Below, piece by piece: positions 11,010-21,107 of a stretch of 64,000 nt of DNA. Source of the DNA: Arthrobacter rhombi (GTDB taxonomy: Bacteria; Actinomycetota; Actinomycetes; Actinomycetales; Micrococcaceae); NCBI RefSeq assembly GCF_900163545.1, contig NZ_FUHW01000025.1, positions 1-64,000 on the forward strand, read 5' to 3'. Made by a program: the position numbers and the translations under genes. The notes beneath the pieces were generated by a model, which saw nothing but the letters and a program-made list of their open reading frames with translations, made no database searches and was not told the DNA's origin. Numbering within the stretch: position 1 is the stretch's first letter; each line of letters opens with the position of its first letter.

Positions 11010-12311
11010 TTAGTTCTCCTGTGCAATGGCTGTGGCATAGAGCTCCGGTAGGGCGTCAACAAAGCCCCTCAGTTGTTCCATGGTGATGATCAACGGTGGG
11101 GCCAGGCGCACGGTGGCCGGACCCGTCGAATTGATGATGAACCCTGCCTCGAGCCCCGCCCGTGCGACGGCGGGAGCCACCTCGGTGGCCAGGTCGAAGC
11201 CCACCAGCAGGCCATGGGCGCGCACCTCGGTCACGCAGTCCAGTTCCTGCAGTGCCGCCGCCAGGGCAGCTGAGGTGTCACGGACCTGGGCCAGGACACC
11301 CTGGCTTTCGAGGACGTGGAGGGTGGCCAGCGCCGAAGCGGTGGCCGCCGGGTTGCCGCCGAAGGTCGTGCCGTGTTGGCCCGGGCTCAAGAGCGAGGAC
11401 ACGTGCTCACCGAAGGTGATCAGCGCCCCGATGGGGAAACCGCCGCCGAGTCCCTTGGCCAAGGTGATCGCGTCGGGGATGATCCCTTCGGAGGCGAACC
11501 ACGCCCCGGTCCGTCCGATGCCGGTCTGGACCTCATCGATGATGAGCAGGGCCCCGGCCTCCTCGGTGATCTGTCGTGCTGCTTGCAGGTATCCCTCCGG
11601 GTAGCCGCGGACCCCGGCCTCGCCTTGGATGGGTTCGATGAAGACGGCTGCCACGGATTCATCCACGGCGGCACGCAACGCGTCGGCGTCGCCTGCCGGC
11701 ACCCATTCGACACCGCCGGGTAATGGTTCGAAGGGTTCGCGGTAGGCCTGCTTCCAGGTCAGGGCCAGGGCGCCCATGGTGCGGCCATGGAACGCATTTT
11801 CCAGGGCGATGATCCGCGTTCGCGCGGTTCCGGCCCCCGCGCCATCGTTGCGACGGGCCAGTTTGAAGGCCGCCTCGTTGGCCTCGGTCCCCGAGTTGGC
11901 GAAGAAGACCTTCGAACCGCTGGGGGCTTGGGCAAGAACGAGCAGTTTTTCTGCCAGCGCGATCTGGGTGGGACTGGTGAAGAAGTTCGAAATATGTCCC
12001 AGCGTGGCCAGCTGGCTGGAGACGACCGAGGTGAGGAACGGGTGCGCATGTCCCAGGGCGTTGACGGCGATACCGCCGAGCAGATCGAGGTATTCACGGC
12101 CGTCGGCATCCCAGACCACACATCCGGAGCCGCGCACCAGAACGCGCTGCGGGGTGCCGAAGACCCCCATGAGCGAGGCGTTGTAGCGTTCGGTCAGCTC
12201 GGTGGAGGCCAGGCCTTGCAGGGCCTCCAATTCGCCGGTCTCCCCCAACGGGGACCCCGGGTGGCTGGCGGAGCTCCGCTGGCCTCCGGATTGTTCGGAT
12301 GGCTGGCTCAT
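11010..12311 (-). CDS. argD: Acetylornithine aminotransferase
   Basis: PLP-dependent class III aminotransferase that converts N-acetylglutamate semialdehyde to N-acetylornithine. The cofactor segments [15 protein letters not shown] and the lysine motif [10 protein letters not shown] (Schiff-base Lys) are present. At 433 residues it is slightly long because of a Ser/Gly-rich N-terminal extension of about 25 residues before ELEAL. It overlaps argB by 4 nt. Confidence 0.96.
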   Translation of the reverse strand: MSQPSEQSGGQRSSASHPGSPLGETGELEALQGLASTELTERYNASLMGVFGTPQRVLVRGSGCVVWDADGREYLDLLGGIAVNALGHAHPFLTSVVSSQLATLGHISNFFTSPTQIALAEKLLVLAQAPSGSKVFFANSGTEANEAAFKLARRNDGAGAGTARTRIIALENAFHGRTMGALALTWKQAYREPFEPLPGGVEWVPAGDADALRAAVDESVAAVFIEPIQGEAGVRGYPEGYLQAARQITEEAGALLIIDEVQTGIGRTGAWFASEGIIPDAITLAKGLGGGFPIGALITFGEHVSSLLSPGQHGTTFGGNPAATASALATLHVLESQGVLAQVRDTSAALAAALQELDCVTEVRAHGLLVGFDLATEVAPAVARAGLEAGFIINSTGPATVRLAPPLIITMEQLRGFVDALPELYATAIAQEN

Positions 12312-13255
12312 GATTCCTCCTCGGGGACGACTTGGGTGCCGACGCCTGCCGAGGTGAAGACCTCCAGCAGCATGGAATGGGGTTGGCGTCCGTCAACGAT
12401 GTGGGCGCGTTCGACGCCGTCATCGACGGCCTTCAGGCAGGCCTCCATTTTGGGGATCATGCCCGATTCCAGTCGCGGCATCATGCGGCGTAGTTCGGCC
12501 ACGGTCAAGGAGGAGACCAGGGAGGATCGATCGGGCCAATCCGAATAGAGCCCCTCGACGTCGGTCAGGATGACCATCTTGGAGGCTCCCAGGGCCGAGG
12601 CCACTGCAGCGGCGGCGGTATCGGCATTGACGTTGAGGACCTGGCCCGTGGGTTCACCGTCGTCGTCGACCTCGGGAGCAATGGTGGAGATCACCGGGAT
12701 GCGTCCGGCACCGAGCAGGTCGACCAAGGCCCGTGGTTCAACGCCGGTCACCTCCCCGACCAGGCCGAGGTCCACTGACTCACCGTCGATGACTGTTCCG
12801 GTGCGCACGGCTTGCAACAGGCCGCCGTCCTCCCCCGAGAGACCGACGGCGTAGGGGCCGTGGGAGTTGATCAGGCCGACGAGCTCACGGCCGACCTGTC
12901 CGGTGAGCACCATACGCACGACGTCCATGGCCTCGGGGGTGGTGACCCTGAGTCCGCCACGGAATTCCGACTCGATGCCGAGGCGTTCGAGCATGGAGCT
13001 GATCTGCGGCCCACCCCCGTGGACGACGACGGGATGGATGCCTGCATGATGCAAAAAGACGATGTCCTCGGCGAAGGCCCGACGCAGCTCGTCGTTGACC
13101 ATGGCGTTTCCGCCATATTTGATGACCATCGTGCTGCCGGCGAAATGTTGGATCCAGGGCAGTGCTTCGATCAGCGCCTCGGCCTTGCGGTGGGCGGTAT
13201 CCCAGGCGTCGCCGGAGAGCGCTCCCTCGGGGCCGGTCGGGGTGTCGGTGTTCAT
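12308..13255 (-). CDS. argB: Acetylglutamate kinase
   Basis: Phosphorylates N-acetylglutamate; amino-acid kinase fold. Visible motifs are KYGGNAMV near the N-terminus, [11 protein letters not shown] for substrate binding and [12 protein letters not shown] for ATP binding. At 315 residues it has a short N-terminal extension. It lies 11 nt after argJ and overlaps argD by 4 nt, within argCJBDFR. Confidence 0.97.
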   Translation of the reverse strand: MNTDTPTGPEGALSGDAWDTAHRKAEALIEALPWIQHFAGSTMVIKYGGNAMVNDELRRAFAEDIVFLHHAGIHPVVVHGGGPQISSMLERLGIESEFRGGLRVTTPEAMDVVRMVLTGQVGRELVGLINSHGPYAVGLSGEDGGLLQAVRTGTVIDGESVDLGLVGEVTGVEPRALVDLLGAGRIPVISTIAPEVDDDGEPTGQVLNVNADTAAAAVASALGASKMVILTDVEGLYSDWPDRSSLVSSLTVAELRRMMPRLESGMIPKMEACLKAVDDGVERAHIVDGRQPHSMLLEVFTSAGVGTQVVPEEES

Positions 13256-13266
13256 GCTCGGCGGTC

Positions 13267-14460
13267 CTAGCTGGAGTAGGCGGAGTTTTCGTGGACGTAG
13301 TCGTGGGTGAGGTCGTTGGTCCAGATCGTCGCCTCGGCGTCACCGGCGTGCAGATTGATCTCCACCAAGACGTCGCGCCCGCTCAGGTCCACGAGCGAGC
13401 GGTCATCACCGATGCACCCGGAACGGCACACCTGGATCCCGTTGATGGCGACGTCAAGTTCATCGGGGTCGAAAGCCGCAGTGGTGGTTCCCACGGCGGA
13501 GAGCACCCGACCCCAGTTCGGGTCTTGGCCGAAGATCGCCGCCTTGAACAGGTTCGAACGTGCCACGGCGCGGGAAACTTCCTCGGCGTCGTCCTCGCTA
13601 GCTGCGTTGAACGCCCGGATGCTGATGTCGTGGGCTGCGCCTTCGGCATCGGCAATGAGCTGGCGGGCCAGATCGGTACACAACCCGGTGAGCCCCTCGG
13701 TGAATTCGGTGACGTCGGGGCGGACGCCCGAGGCGCCGGAGGCCATCAGGATGACCGTGTCGTTGGTGGACATGCAGCCGTCCGAGTCCGCCCGGTCGAA
13801 ACTCACCCGGGTGGCGGCGCGCAGGGCGGCGTCGAGTTCGGCGGCTTCGAGTTCGGCATCGGTGGTGATGACCACGAGCATCGTGGCCAGCCCCGGGGCC
13901 AGCATGCCGGCACCCTTGGCCATCCCGCCGATGAGGTAGCCGGTAGCAGCGAAGCCGGCCTGCTTGGAGACCGAGTCGGTGGTCATGATCGCGGTGGCGG
14001 CATCAGCACCGCCGTCGTGCCCTGCCCCTGCCTGCAGTGCCGCACAGGCAGCGGTGATGCCCGCCTGGATCTTATCCATCGGCAGTTGTTCGCCGATGAG
14101 TCCGGTGGAGCAGACCAGCAGGTCAGCGGCATCGACGCCGAGCGCGCCGGCGGTGGCCTCGGCGGTTGCCTGGGTGTTGGCGTAGCCTTCGACGCCGGTG
14201 CAGGCGTTGGCTCCGCCGGAGTTCAGGATCACCGCTTCGGCACGCCCGTCGGCGATCACCTTCCGCGACCAGTGGATGGGGGCAGCTGCCACCCGGTTGG
14301 TGGTGAAGACCGCTGCGGCGTTCTTCAACGGCCCGTCATTGACCACCAAGGCCAGGTCGGGAGTACCGGAGGCCTTCAGCCCGGCGGTGATGCCGGTGGC
14401 GCGGAATCCCGCGGCAGCGGTGACCCCCTGCGGGGTGTGGTTCTCGTGGGGGTGGTTCAC
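13267..14460 (-). CDS. argJ: Glutamate N-acetyltransferase / amino-acid acetyltransferase
   Basis: Recycles the acetyl group from acetylornithine to glutamate, and in bifunctional forms also uses acetyl-CoA. The self-cleavage region [16 protein letters not shown] contains the Thr nucleophile in ATML. The frame is open to 14658, but that part lies in antisense-like low-quality sequence within argC; the true start is GTG at 14460, which overlaps the argC stop as GTGA. This gives 397 residues, normal for ArgJ. Whether it is mono- or bifunctional is not decidable here. Confidence 0.95.
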   Translation of the reverse strand: MNHPHENHTPQGVTAAAGFRATGITAGLKASGTPDLALVVNDGPLKNAAAVFTTNRVAAAPIHWSRKVIADGRAEAVILNSGGANACTGVEGYANTQATAEATAGALGVDAADLLVCSTGLIGEQLPMDKIQAGITAACAALQAGAGHDGGADAATAIMTTDSVSKQAGFAATGYLIGGMAKGAGMLAPGLATMLVVITTDAELEAAELDAALRAATRVSFDRADSDGCMSTNDTVILMASGASGVRPDVTEFTEGLTGLCTDLARQLIADAEGAAHDISIRAFNAASEDDAEEVSRAVARSNLFKAAIFGQDPNWGRVLSAVGTTTAAFDPDELDVAINGIQVCRSGCIGDDRSLVDLSGRDVLVEINLHAGDAEATIWTNDLTHDYVHENSAYSS

Positions 14461-15488
14461 GGGGCGATCCCTTCCAGGTCGAGTCCGCGGGTTTCGGGCA
14501 GCCCCAGGGACAGGTTCATCGATTGCACGGCCCCACCGGCGGTTCCCTTGGTGAGGTTGTCGATGGCGCAGACGACGATGACGCGGCCCGCGTGCTCGTC
14601 GAAGGCCAGTTGCAGCTGCGCATGGTTGGAGCCTTGCACTGCCTTGGTTGTGGGCCACTGGCCTTCGGGGAGCAGATGGACAAAGGGTTCGTCCGCGTAG
14701 GCCTGGGCCCAGGCCTCACGCAGGGCTGCGGCGTCGACCCCGGGTTTGACCCGTGCGGTGGCCGTGGCCAGGATGCCGCGGGCCATGGGTGCCAGGGTCG
14801 GGGTGAAGGAAACGTTGACTGGTTCACCCGCGGCGGCACTGAAACCCTGTTCCATCTCCGGGGTATGCCGGTGCAGGCCACCTACTCCGTAGGGGCTCAT
14901 CCCCCCGATCACTTCGGAGCCCAGCAGATGCGGTTTCATGGACTTCCCCGCACCCGAGGTTCCCGAAGCCGAGACGATGACGACGTCCCGTGCCTCCAGG
15001 AGGCCCGCGGTGAAACCGGGCACCAGGGCCAGTTGGGCCGAGGTCGGGTAACACCCGGGGACGGCGATGCGGGTGGCCCCGCGCAGCTTCTCGCGGTGCC
15101 CGGGCATTTCGGGCAGCCCATAGGGCCAATGCCCTGCGTGCTCTCCGCCGTAGAACTTCTCCCAGGCCTCGGGGGATTCGAGCCGGTGATCGGCCCCGGC
15201 ATCGATGACCACGGTGTCGTCGGAGAGTTCTGCGGCGATGGCGGCACTGGCACCATGGGGCAAGGCCAGGAAAACAACGTCATGGCCGGCAAGATTCTCC
15301 GCGGTCGTGTCCACCAGGATGCGGTCGGCGAGCGCGTGCAGATGCGGTTGCAGGCTACCCAGTCGCTGGCCGGCATTACTGTGGGCGGTGATGGCCCCGA
15401 TCGTGACGTCGGGGTGGTGCGCCAGCAGGCGCAACACCTCCCCGCCGGCATATCCACTGGCCCCGGAAACAGCTACCGAAATACTCAT
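14457..15488 (-). CDS. argC: N-acetyl-gamma-glutamyl-phosphate reductase
   Basis: NADPH-dependent reduction to the semialdehyde. The N-terminal Rossmann motif [14 protein letters not shown] and the catalytic cysteine in VPGCYPTSA are present; 343 residues is usual. First gene of argCJBDFR, with the ARG-box pair 12-49 nt upstream of its ATG, overlapping where its promoter must be. Confidence 0.97.
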   Translation of the reverse strand: MSISVAVSGASGYAGGEVLRLLAHHPDVTIGAITAHSNAGQRLGSLQPHLHALADRILVDTTAENLAGHDVVFLALPHGASAAIAAELSDDTVVIDAGADHRLESPEAWEKFYGGEHAGHWPYGLPEMPGHREKLRGATRIAVPGCYPTSAQLALVPGFTAGLLEARDVVIVSASGTSGAGKSMKPHLLGSEVIGGMSPYGVGGLHRHTPEMEQGFSAAAGEPVNVSFTPTLAPMARGILATATARVKPGVDAAALREAWAQAYADEPFVHLLPEGQWPTTKAVQGSNHAQLQLAFDEHAGRVIVVCAIDNLTKGTAGGAVQSMNLSLGLPETRGLDLEGIAP

Positions 15489-15499
15489 GAGTTCAGCCT

Positions 15500-15537
15500 A
15501 CAACGCTCTTATGCACGATGGCTAATAATTATTCATC
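15500..15537 (-). promoter_or_regulatory. Tandem ARG boxes (ArgR operator) of argCJBDFR
   Basis: On the minus strand GATGAATAATTATTAGCC (15520-15537) matches the ArgR consensus very well. A second, weaker site (15500-15517) holds one half, TGCAT. The spacing and the strong-plus-weak pattern mirror the argGH operator at 8994-9031. Confidence 0.75.
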
Positions 15538-15623
15538 GTGGTGGGTCATGTTCGACCACTACAGAGCACCCGCTGCTCGAAGAGCCTAGGCTGGGAAGAC
15601 CACCCCCAACGAAGGAGTTTTCC

Positions 15624-16610
15624 ATGCCCCACGCACTACGGATCCCCCAGGCAGGCGGCCCCGAGGTCTTCGAATGGGTGGATGTCGAACGCCCCTCCCC
15701 CGGGCCCGGGCAACTCGTGGTTCGTCTGGCCGCCGTGGGAGTGAACTTCATTGAAACCTACCAGCGTTCGGGGGTGTACCCGGTCCAGTACCCGTTCGTT
15801 CCCGGCACCGAGGGTTCCGGCAGTGTGGAGGCGATCGGCGAAGGCGTCACCGACTACGCCATTGGCGACCGGGTTGCCACCTCGGAGGGGACGGGAAGTT
15901 ATGCCGAGTACATGCTCCTGGACGCCGACAAGGCGTTCCCGGTGCCCGAGGGCGTGTCCGACGAGGTCGCCGGCGCGTTGCCGCTGCAGGGTTTCACCGC
16001 CCACTACCTGATCAATAACAGCTACCAGGTCCGCCCGGGAGACACCGTGCTGACCTACGCCGGCGCCGGCGGTGTCGGCCAACTGCTGATCCAGCTGCTG
16101 AAGCTGCGCGGGGCGACGGTCATCACCACCACGTCGACCGCCGAAAAGGCGGAACTGGCCCGGGCCGCAGGTGCCGACCACGTCCTGGCCTACGAGGACG
16201 TCCCCGATCGGGTCCGCAAACTGACCGACGGTCGCGGCGTCGACGTGGTCTACGACGGGATCGGCAAGGACACCTTCGAGGGTTCGCTGGCATCGTTACG
16301 CATCCGCGGCACCCTGGTGCTCTTCGGTGGCGCGTCGGGACAGGTACCTCCCTTTGATCTGCAGCGGCTGAACTCCCACGGATCCTTGACCGTGACCCGT
16401 CCGAAGCTCTCCGACTTCCTCCTGGACGTGGAGGAGCGTCAGTGGCGGGCGAAGGAAATGTTCGATCTGGTGGCCGCGGGGACGTTGAAGGTGGCCATCG
16501 GCGCCCGCTTCCCGTTGGAGCAGGCCGGGCACGCCCATACGGCGCTGGCTTCACGCGCCACGACCGGCAAGGTCATCCTGCTGCCGGATTCCCACAACGT
16601 CAACGCCTGA
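15624..16610 (+). CDS. Quinone oxidoreductase, zeta-crystallin type (MDR superfamily)
   Basis: NADPH-dependent one-electron quinone reductase of the zinc-free medium-chain dehydrogenase superfamily. The N-terminal catalytic fold has GVNFIETYQRSG; the Rossmann motif is AGAGGVGQLLIQ; the zinc-binding cysteines of alcohol dehydrogenases are absent. At 328 residues it is full length. The ATG is preceded by GAAGGAG, and TAGGCT lies upstream as a likely -10. A DUF2087 gene follows 19 nt later in the same direction. Confidence 0.9.
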   Translation: MPHALRIPQAGGPEVFEWVDVERPSPGPGQLVVRLAAVGVNFIETYQRSGVYPVQYPFVPGTEGSGSVEAIGEGVTDYAIGDRVATSEGTGSYAEYMLLDADKAFPVPEGVSDEVAGALPLQGFTAHYLINNSYQVRPGDTVLTYAGAGGVGQLLIQLLKLRGATVITTTSTAEKAELARAAGADHVLAYEDVPDRVRKLTDGRGVDVVYDGIGKDTFEGSLASLRIRGTLVLFGGASGQVPPFDLQRLNSHGSLTVTRPKLSDFLLDVEERQWRAKEMFDLVAAGTLKVAIGARFPLEQAGHAHTALASRATTGKVILLPDSHNVNA

Positions 16611-16629
16611 TCCAGGCACCAGGAGGACC

Positions 16630-17211
16630 ATGACACGGCACGACGACGGAACACCGGGCCCCCAGCAGTGGCGCCCGGTCCTGGCGGCCCTGGCCAACGC
16701 CGAGCAGCGCCTGCTGCTGGCCGAGGTCATCATGGCCGAGGCCGCCCGGGAGGGAACCGTGGTTTCGGATGCCCGGCGGAGCAAGGGCCTGGACCAGCTG
16801 GCCGGCTCCGGGGTGCTGGCCGGAACGGACGGCGACTGGAGGGTCGACGCCGCCGGACTGCGCAGCCTGCTTTCGGCACCGACACAGCCGGAGTCGGAGG
16901 CCACCGGTGACGAGGAAGTGGATCGCTTCGTCTCCGGGGGACGCATCCACACCTATCCGGCCAAACCGGGGCCACGCCGCCGGCTGCTGGTCTGGGCCGC
17001 AACCCAGGCGCTGGAGGCCGAGGAGGTCCTCACCGAAGGCGGGCTGAACCACCGGTTGGAGGCGCTGACCTCCGATGTGGTGACGTTGCGCCGCTACCTC
17101 GTGGACGCGGGTCTGCTGACCCGTTCCCCCGATGGTTCGGCCTACCGGCGCGCCGCCGAGGAGGAGACCTCGCAGGAGCCGTCCGGGCAGGATGCGATCC
17201 GCCCGGGCTGA
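16630..17211 (+). CDS. DUF2087 domain protein
   Basis: A 193-residue protein. The C-terminal half (about residues 95-170) fits the DUF2087 pattern: PAKPGPRRRLL, then ALTSDVVTLRRYLVDAGLLTR..DG..YRR. In other proteins this domain often sits beside ArsR-like or DNA-binding parts, and the N-terminal 90 residues here look like a helical winged-helix-type region, but I cannot assign a regulator family with certainty. An AGGAGG box precedes the ATG. Its coupling to the oxidoreductase gene suggests a shared transcript, ended by the 22-bp hairpin downstream. Confidence 0.75.
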   Translation: MTRHDDGTPGPQQWRPVLAALANAEQRLLLAEVIMAEAAREGTVVSDARRSKGLDQLAGSGVLAGTDGDWRVDAAGLRSLLSAPTQPESEATGDEEVDRFVSGGRIHTYPAKPGPRRRLLVWAATQALEAEEVLTEGGLNHRLEALTSDVVTLRRYLVDAGLLTRSPDGSAYRRAAEEETSQEPSGQDAIRPG

Positions 17212-17242
17212 ACCCCACCGACGGCCCTCCCGGCCACCCCCC

Positions 17243-17296
17243 GGACGACGACGGGGCCGGAACCCCCGTTGGGAGGTTCCGGCCCCGTCGTCGTCC
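17243..17296. terminator. Bidirectional hairpin between DUF2087 gene and pheT
   Basis: A perfect 22-bp inverted repeat (arms 17243-17264 and 17275-17296) with a 10-nt loop lies between two convergent genes. There is no T-tract on either strand. It is the longest perfect stem I found in the window. Confidence 0.75.
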
Positions 17297-17307
17297 TGCG
17301 GGCTGGT

Positions 17308-19851
17308 TCAGCGCTGGACGGCCCCGAACTTCTCGGCGGCGGCGGCAACGGCTGCCGACCTCGAGGCCGACGCCTCGTCGGCGGTCAGCGTCCGGTCATC
17401 GGCACGGAAGCGCAGGCCAAAGGCCAGCGACTTTTTGCCTTCTTCGATCCCGGGCCCCTGGTACACGTCGAAGAGGGCGACGTCTTCCAGGAGTTCGCCG
17501 GCTCCCAGCCGGAGGGTTTCGAGCACGTCTCCGGCCACCACGTCGTGATCCACCACCAGGGCCACGTCCTGCGTGGACAAGGGGTAGGTGGAGATCGAGC
17601 GGGCGACGACCAGATCCGCTGCCGCCTCGAAGAGGCTGTCGGCGTCGAGTTCCATGGCGACCGTGCGCGCCGGCAGATCGGAAGCGGCCAGCAGTTGGGG
17701 GTGTAGTTCTCCGGCGACACCCACGTATTCGCCGGTGCGCAACGACAGCTGGGCCGTACGTCCCGGGTGGAACGCCTGATGCGTCCCCTGGGTCACGACC
17801 AGTTCGATGCCGAGGATGTCGCCCACCAGCCGGGCCACATCCAGGGCCGAGGCCCAGTCGTAGGGGCGTGGTTCCACCCCGACGCCGGGGGCCGAATCGT
17901 TGCCGAAGAGCACGGCGCCGATATGCTGCGGCTGTTTCGGCAGACCGGCATCCAGGGCGTCCAGGACCTCGTCCGCGGGGCGTTCACCCAACGGCGGGAT
18001 GGAGGGGCTGCCCAGCGTTTCGCCGGGGAGGTACACCAGTCCGGCCTCGTAGAGGGCCAGATCGCGGAATCCCCGCGAGTGGTTCCGACGCGCGGTCTCC
18101 AACAGCCCGGGCAGGATGCTGGTGCGGAGGAACCCGAATTCGGCGGAGAGCGGGTTGGCCAGCTTCACCGCTGCCACTTCGGCGCCTGCCGTGGCCGTGC
18201 CGAACGTCTGGTTCTGCACGGCGGAAACGAACGGGTAGCTCAGCACCTCGGTCAGTCCAGCGTCGGCCAGCCCCTGAAGCACCCGGCGGCGCTGCTGTTG
18301 GGTGCGGGTCAGCCCGCGCCCGGGAGGAGCGACCGGCAGGGTCGAGGGGAACTGCTCGTAGCCGACCAGCCGGGCGATCTCCTCCACCAGGTCTTCGCGG
18401 ATGCGCAGGTCAGGCCGCCAGGACGGTGCGGTGACCCGCAGCCCGTCTGCGGTCTGTTCCACCGTGGCGCCCAGATCGGTCAGGGTGCCGGTGACCTGTT
18501 CGGGGGTGTAGTCGATGCCCATCAGCCGTGAGGCGAAGCCCTCGGGCAGGTCGATCACACTGGGTTCGGGCCGGGTGCCTTCATCGGTCGCCGTGTTCTC
18601 GGCGGTGCCGCCGGCCAGGTCGACCAGTAGTTCCACGGCGCGTTGGGCGGCTTCGTCGGCCACTTCCCAGTCGACCCCGCGTTCGAAGCGTTTGGAGGCC
18701 TCGGAGGGCAGCTTATGCCTGCGGCGGGAGCCTGCGATGGCCACGGGGCTGAAGTGTGCTGCTTCGATGAGCACGGTGGACGTGGAGGTCGAGACCTCGG
18801 TTTCGGCGCCGCCCATGACCCCGGCGATGCCGATGGCGCCCCGGTCGTCGGCGATCACCACATCTTGGGGATCCAGGGTTCGCTGCTTGTCGTCGAGGGT
18901 TTTCAGGCTCTCCCCCGCCGCGGCACGTCGCACCACGATATCTCCACGGAGGTCGTCGGCATCGTAGAAGTGCAGCGGCTGGCCGAGTTCGAGCATCACG
19001 TAGTTGGAGATGTCCACGATCAGTGAAATCGTGCGCATTCCGGCCAGGGTCAGGCGCGATGCCATCCAGGGAGGGGTCGGCTTCGAAGCGTCGACGCCGG
19101 TGACCTTCCGGGCGACGAAGCGGTCGCATCCTGGGGATGCGTAGGCGCCGGCGTCGTCGGCGATCCGTACCGGGTACCCGGGGCCTGTCGCGGCGGGCAC
19201 GATGATGTCCGCTGCCGGGTCGGTGAACGGGGTGTGGGTGGCATGGGCGTATTCGCGGGCCACCCCGCGGATCGAGAAGCAGTAGCTACGGTCAGGGGTG
19301 ACATTGATTTCCGCTGCCTGGTCGTACAGGCCCAAAAGCTCCAGGGCATCGGAGCCGATCTCGGGGTCCAGGCCCAGACGTGAAAGCACGATGATGCCGT
19401 CATGATCATCACCGATGCCCAATTCGCGGGAGGAGGCGATCATCCCTGCCGAGAGGTGGCCGTAGGTCTTCCGGGCGCTGATGGCGAAATCGCCGGGCAG
19501 CACGGCCCCGGGAAGGGTGACCACGACTTTGTCACCCTCGACGAAGTTATGCGCACCGCAGACGATGCCCTGCACACCGGAGGGATCGATCCCCTCGTGG
19601 GTGAGTTTCTGGGTGGCGCCCTCGGGCACCACGCGGACGTGGCACCAGTTGATGGTCTTGCCGTTGGTCTGGGGTTCCTTGACCAGCGATTCGACCCGGC
19701 CCACGACGATGGGACCCGAGATGGAGTCGGTGGGACGGTGGACGTCCTCTTCTTCCAACCCGACCCGCACCAGGTCGGCCATGACGTCTTCGGCCGTGGC
19801 GTCGGCCGGTACCTGCGCGTATTCGCGCAACCATGAAAGGGGTATGCGCAT
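17308..19851 (-). CDS. pheT: Phenylalanine--tRNA ligase beta subunit
   Basis: The 847-residue beta chain of the (alpha-beta)2 PheRS. In order: the N-terminal MRIPLSWLREY segment, a tRNA-binding EMAP-like domain (VVGRV.....H.NADKL-type region with CGAHNF), B3/B4 editing domain, B5 domain, catalytic-like core and a C-terminal anticodon-binding FDX-ACB domain (YPLSTQDVALVV). The open frame extends to 20043, inside pheS, but the ATG at 19851 starts the conserved N-terminus. It lies 2 nt after pheS. Confidence 0.97.
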   Translation of the reverse strand: MRIPLSWLREYAQVPADATAEDVMADLVRVGLEEEDVHRPTDSISGPIVVGRVESLVKEPQTNGKTINWCHVRVVPEGATQKLTHEGIDPSGVQGIVCGAHNFVEGDKVVVTLPGAVLPGDFAISARKTYGHLSAGMIASSRELGIGDDHDGIIVLSRLGLDPEIGSDALELLGLYDQAAEINVTPDRSYCFSIRGVAREYAHATHTPFTDPAADIIVPAATGPGYPVRIADDAGAYASPGCDRFVARKVTGVDASKPTPPWMASRLTLAGMRTISLIVDISNYVMLELGQPLHFYDADDLRGDIVVRRAAAGESLKTLDDKQRTLDPQDVVIADDRGAIGIAGVMGGAETEVSTSTSTVLIEAAHFSPVAIAGSRRRHKLPSEASKRFERGVDWEVADEAAQRAVELLVDLAGGTAENTATDEGTRPEPSVIDLPEGFASRLMGIDYTPEQVTGTLTDLGATVEQTADGLRVTAPSWRPDLRIREDLVEEIARLVGYEQFPSTLPVAPPGRGLTRTQQQRRRVLQGLADAGLTEVLSYPFVSAVQNQTFGTATAGAEVAAVKLANPLSAEFGFLRTSILPGLLETARRNHSRGFRDLALYEAGLVYLPGETLGSPSIPPLGERPADEVLDALDAGLPKQPQHIGAVLFGNDSAPGVGVEPRPYDWASALDVARLVGDILGIELVVTQGTHQAFHPGRTAQLSLRTGEYVGVAGELHPQLLAASDLPARTVAMELDADSLFEAAADLVVARSISTYPLSTQDVALVVDHDVVAGDVLETLRLGAGELLEDVALFDVYQGPGIEEGKKSLAFGLRFRADDRTLTADEASASRSAAVAAAAEKFGAVQR

Positions 19852-19853
19852 GA

Positions 19854-20993
<1,140 letters not shown>

Positions 20994-21070
20994 CTAGTAG
21001 TTCGCCCCCGGGCCCCCGAACCCGAGCACAGACATTGCGCACCCCGTGGCGTCATTCCACAGATCTCGTC

Positions 21071-21100
21071 TTGTGATCACGTGCGCTCCCCGGCCATAAT
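21071..21100 (+). promoter_or_regulatory. Promoter of the penicillin-binding lipoprotein gene
   Basis: TTGTGA (21071-21076), an 18-bp spacer and CATAAT (21095-21100), followed by 7 nt and ATG at 21108. The layout predicts a leaderless mRNA and supports 21108 over the upstream in-frame ATG at 21099. Confidence 0.5.
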
Positions 21101-21107
21101 GACGATC

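Noticed and set aside
13162..16610. Open frames of more than 500 codons on the plus strand opposite argJ and argC
   Set aside because: Gly/Asp/Val-rich shadow frames, normal in GC-rich coding DNA; the opposite strand encodes complete ArgJ and ArgC.
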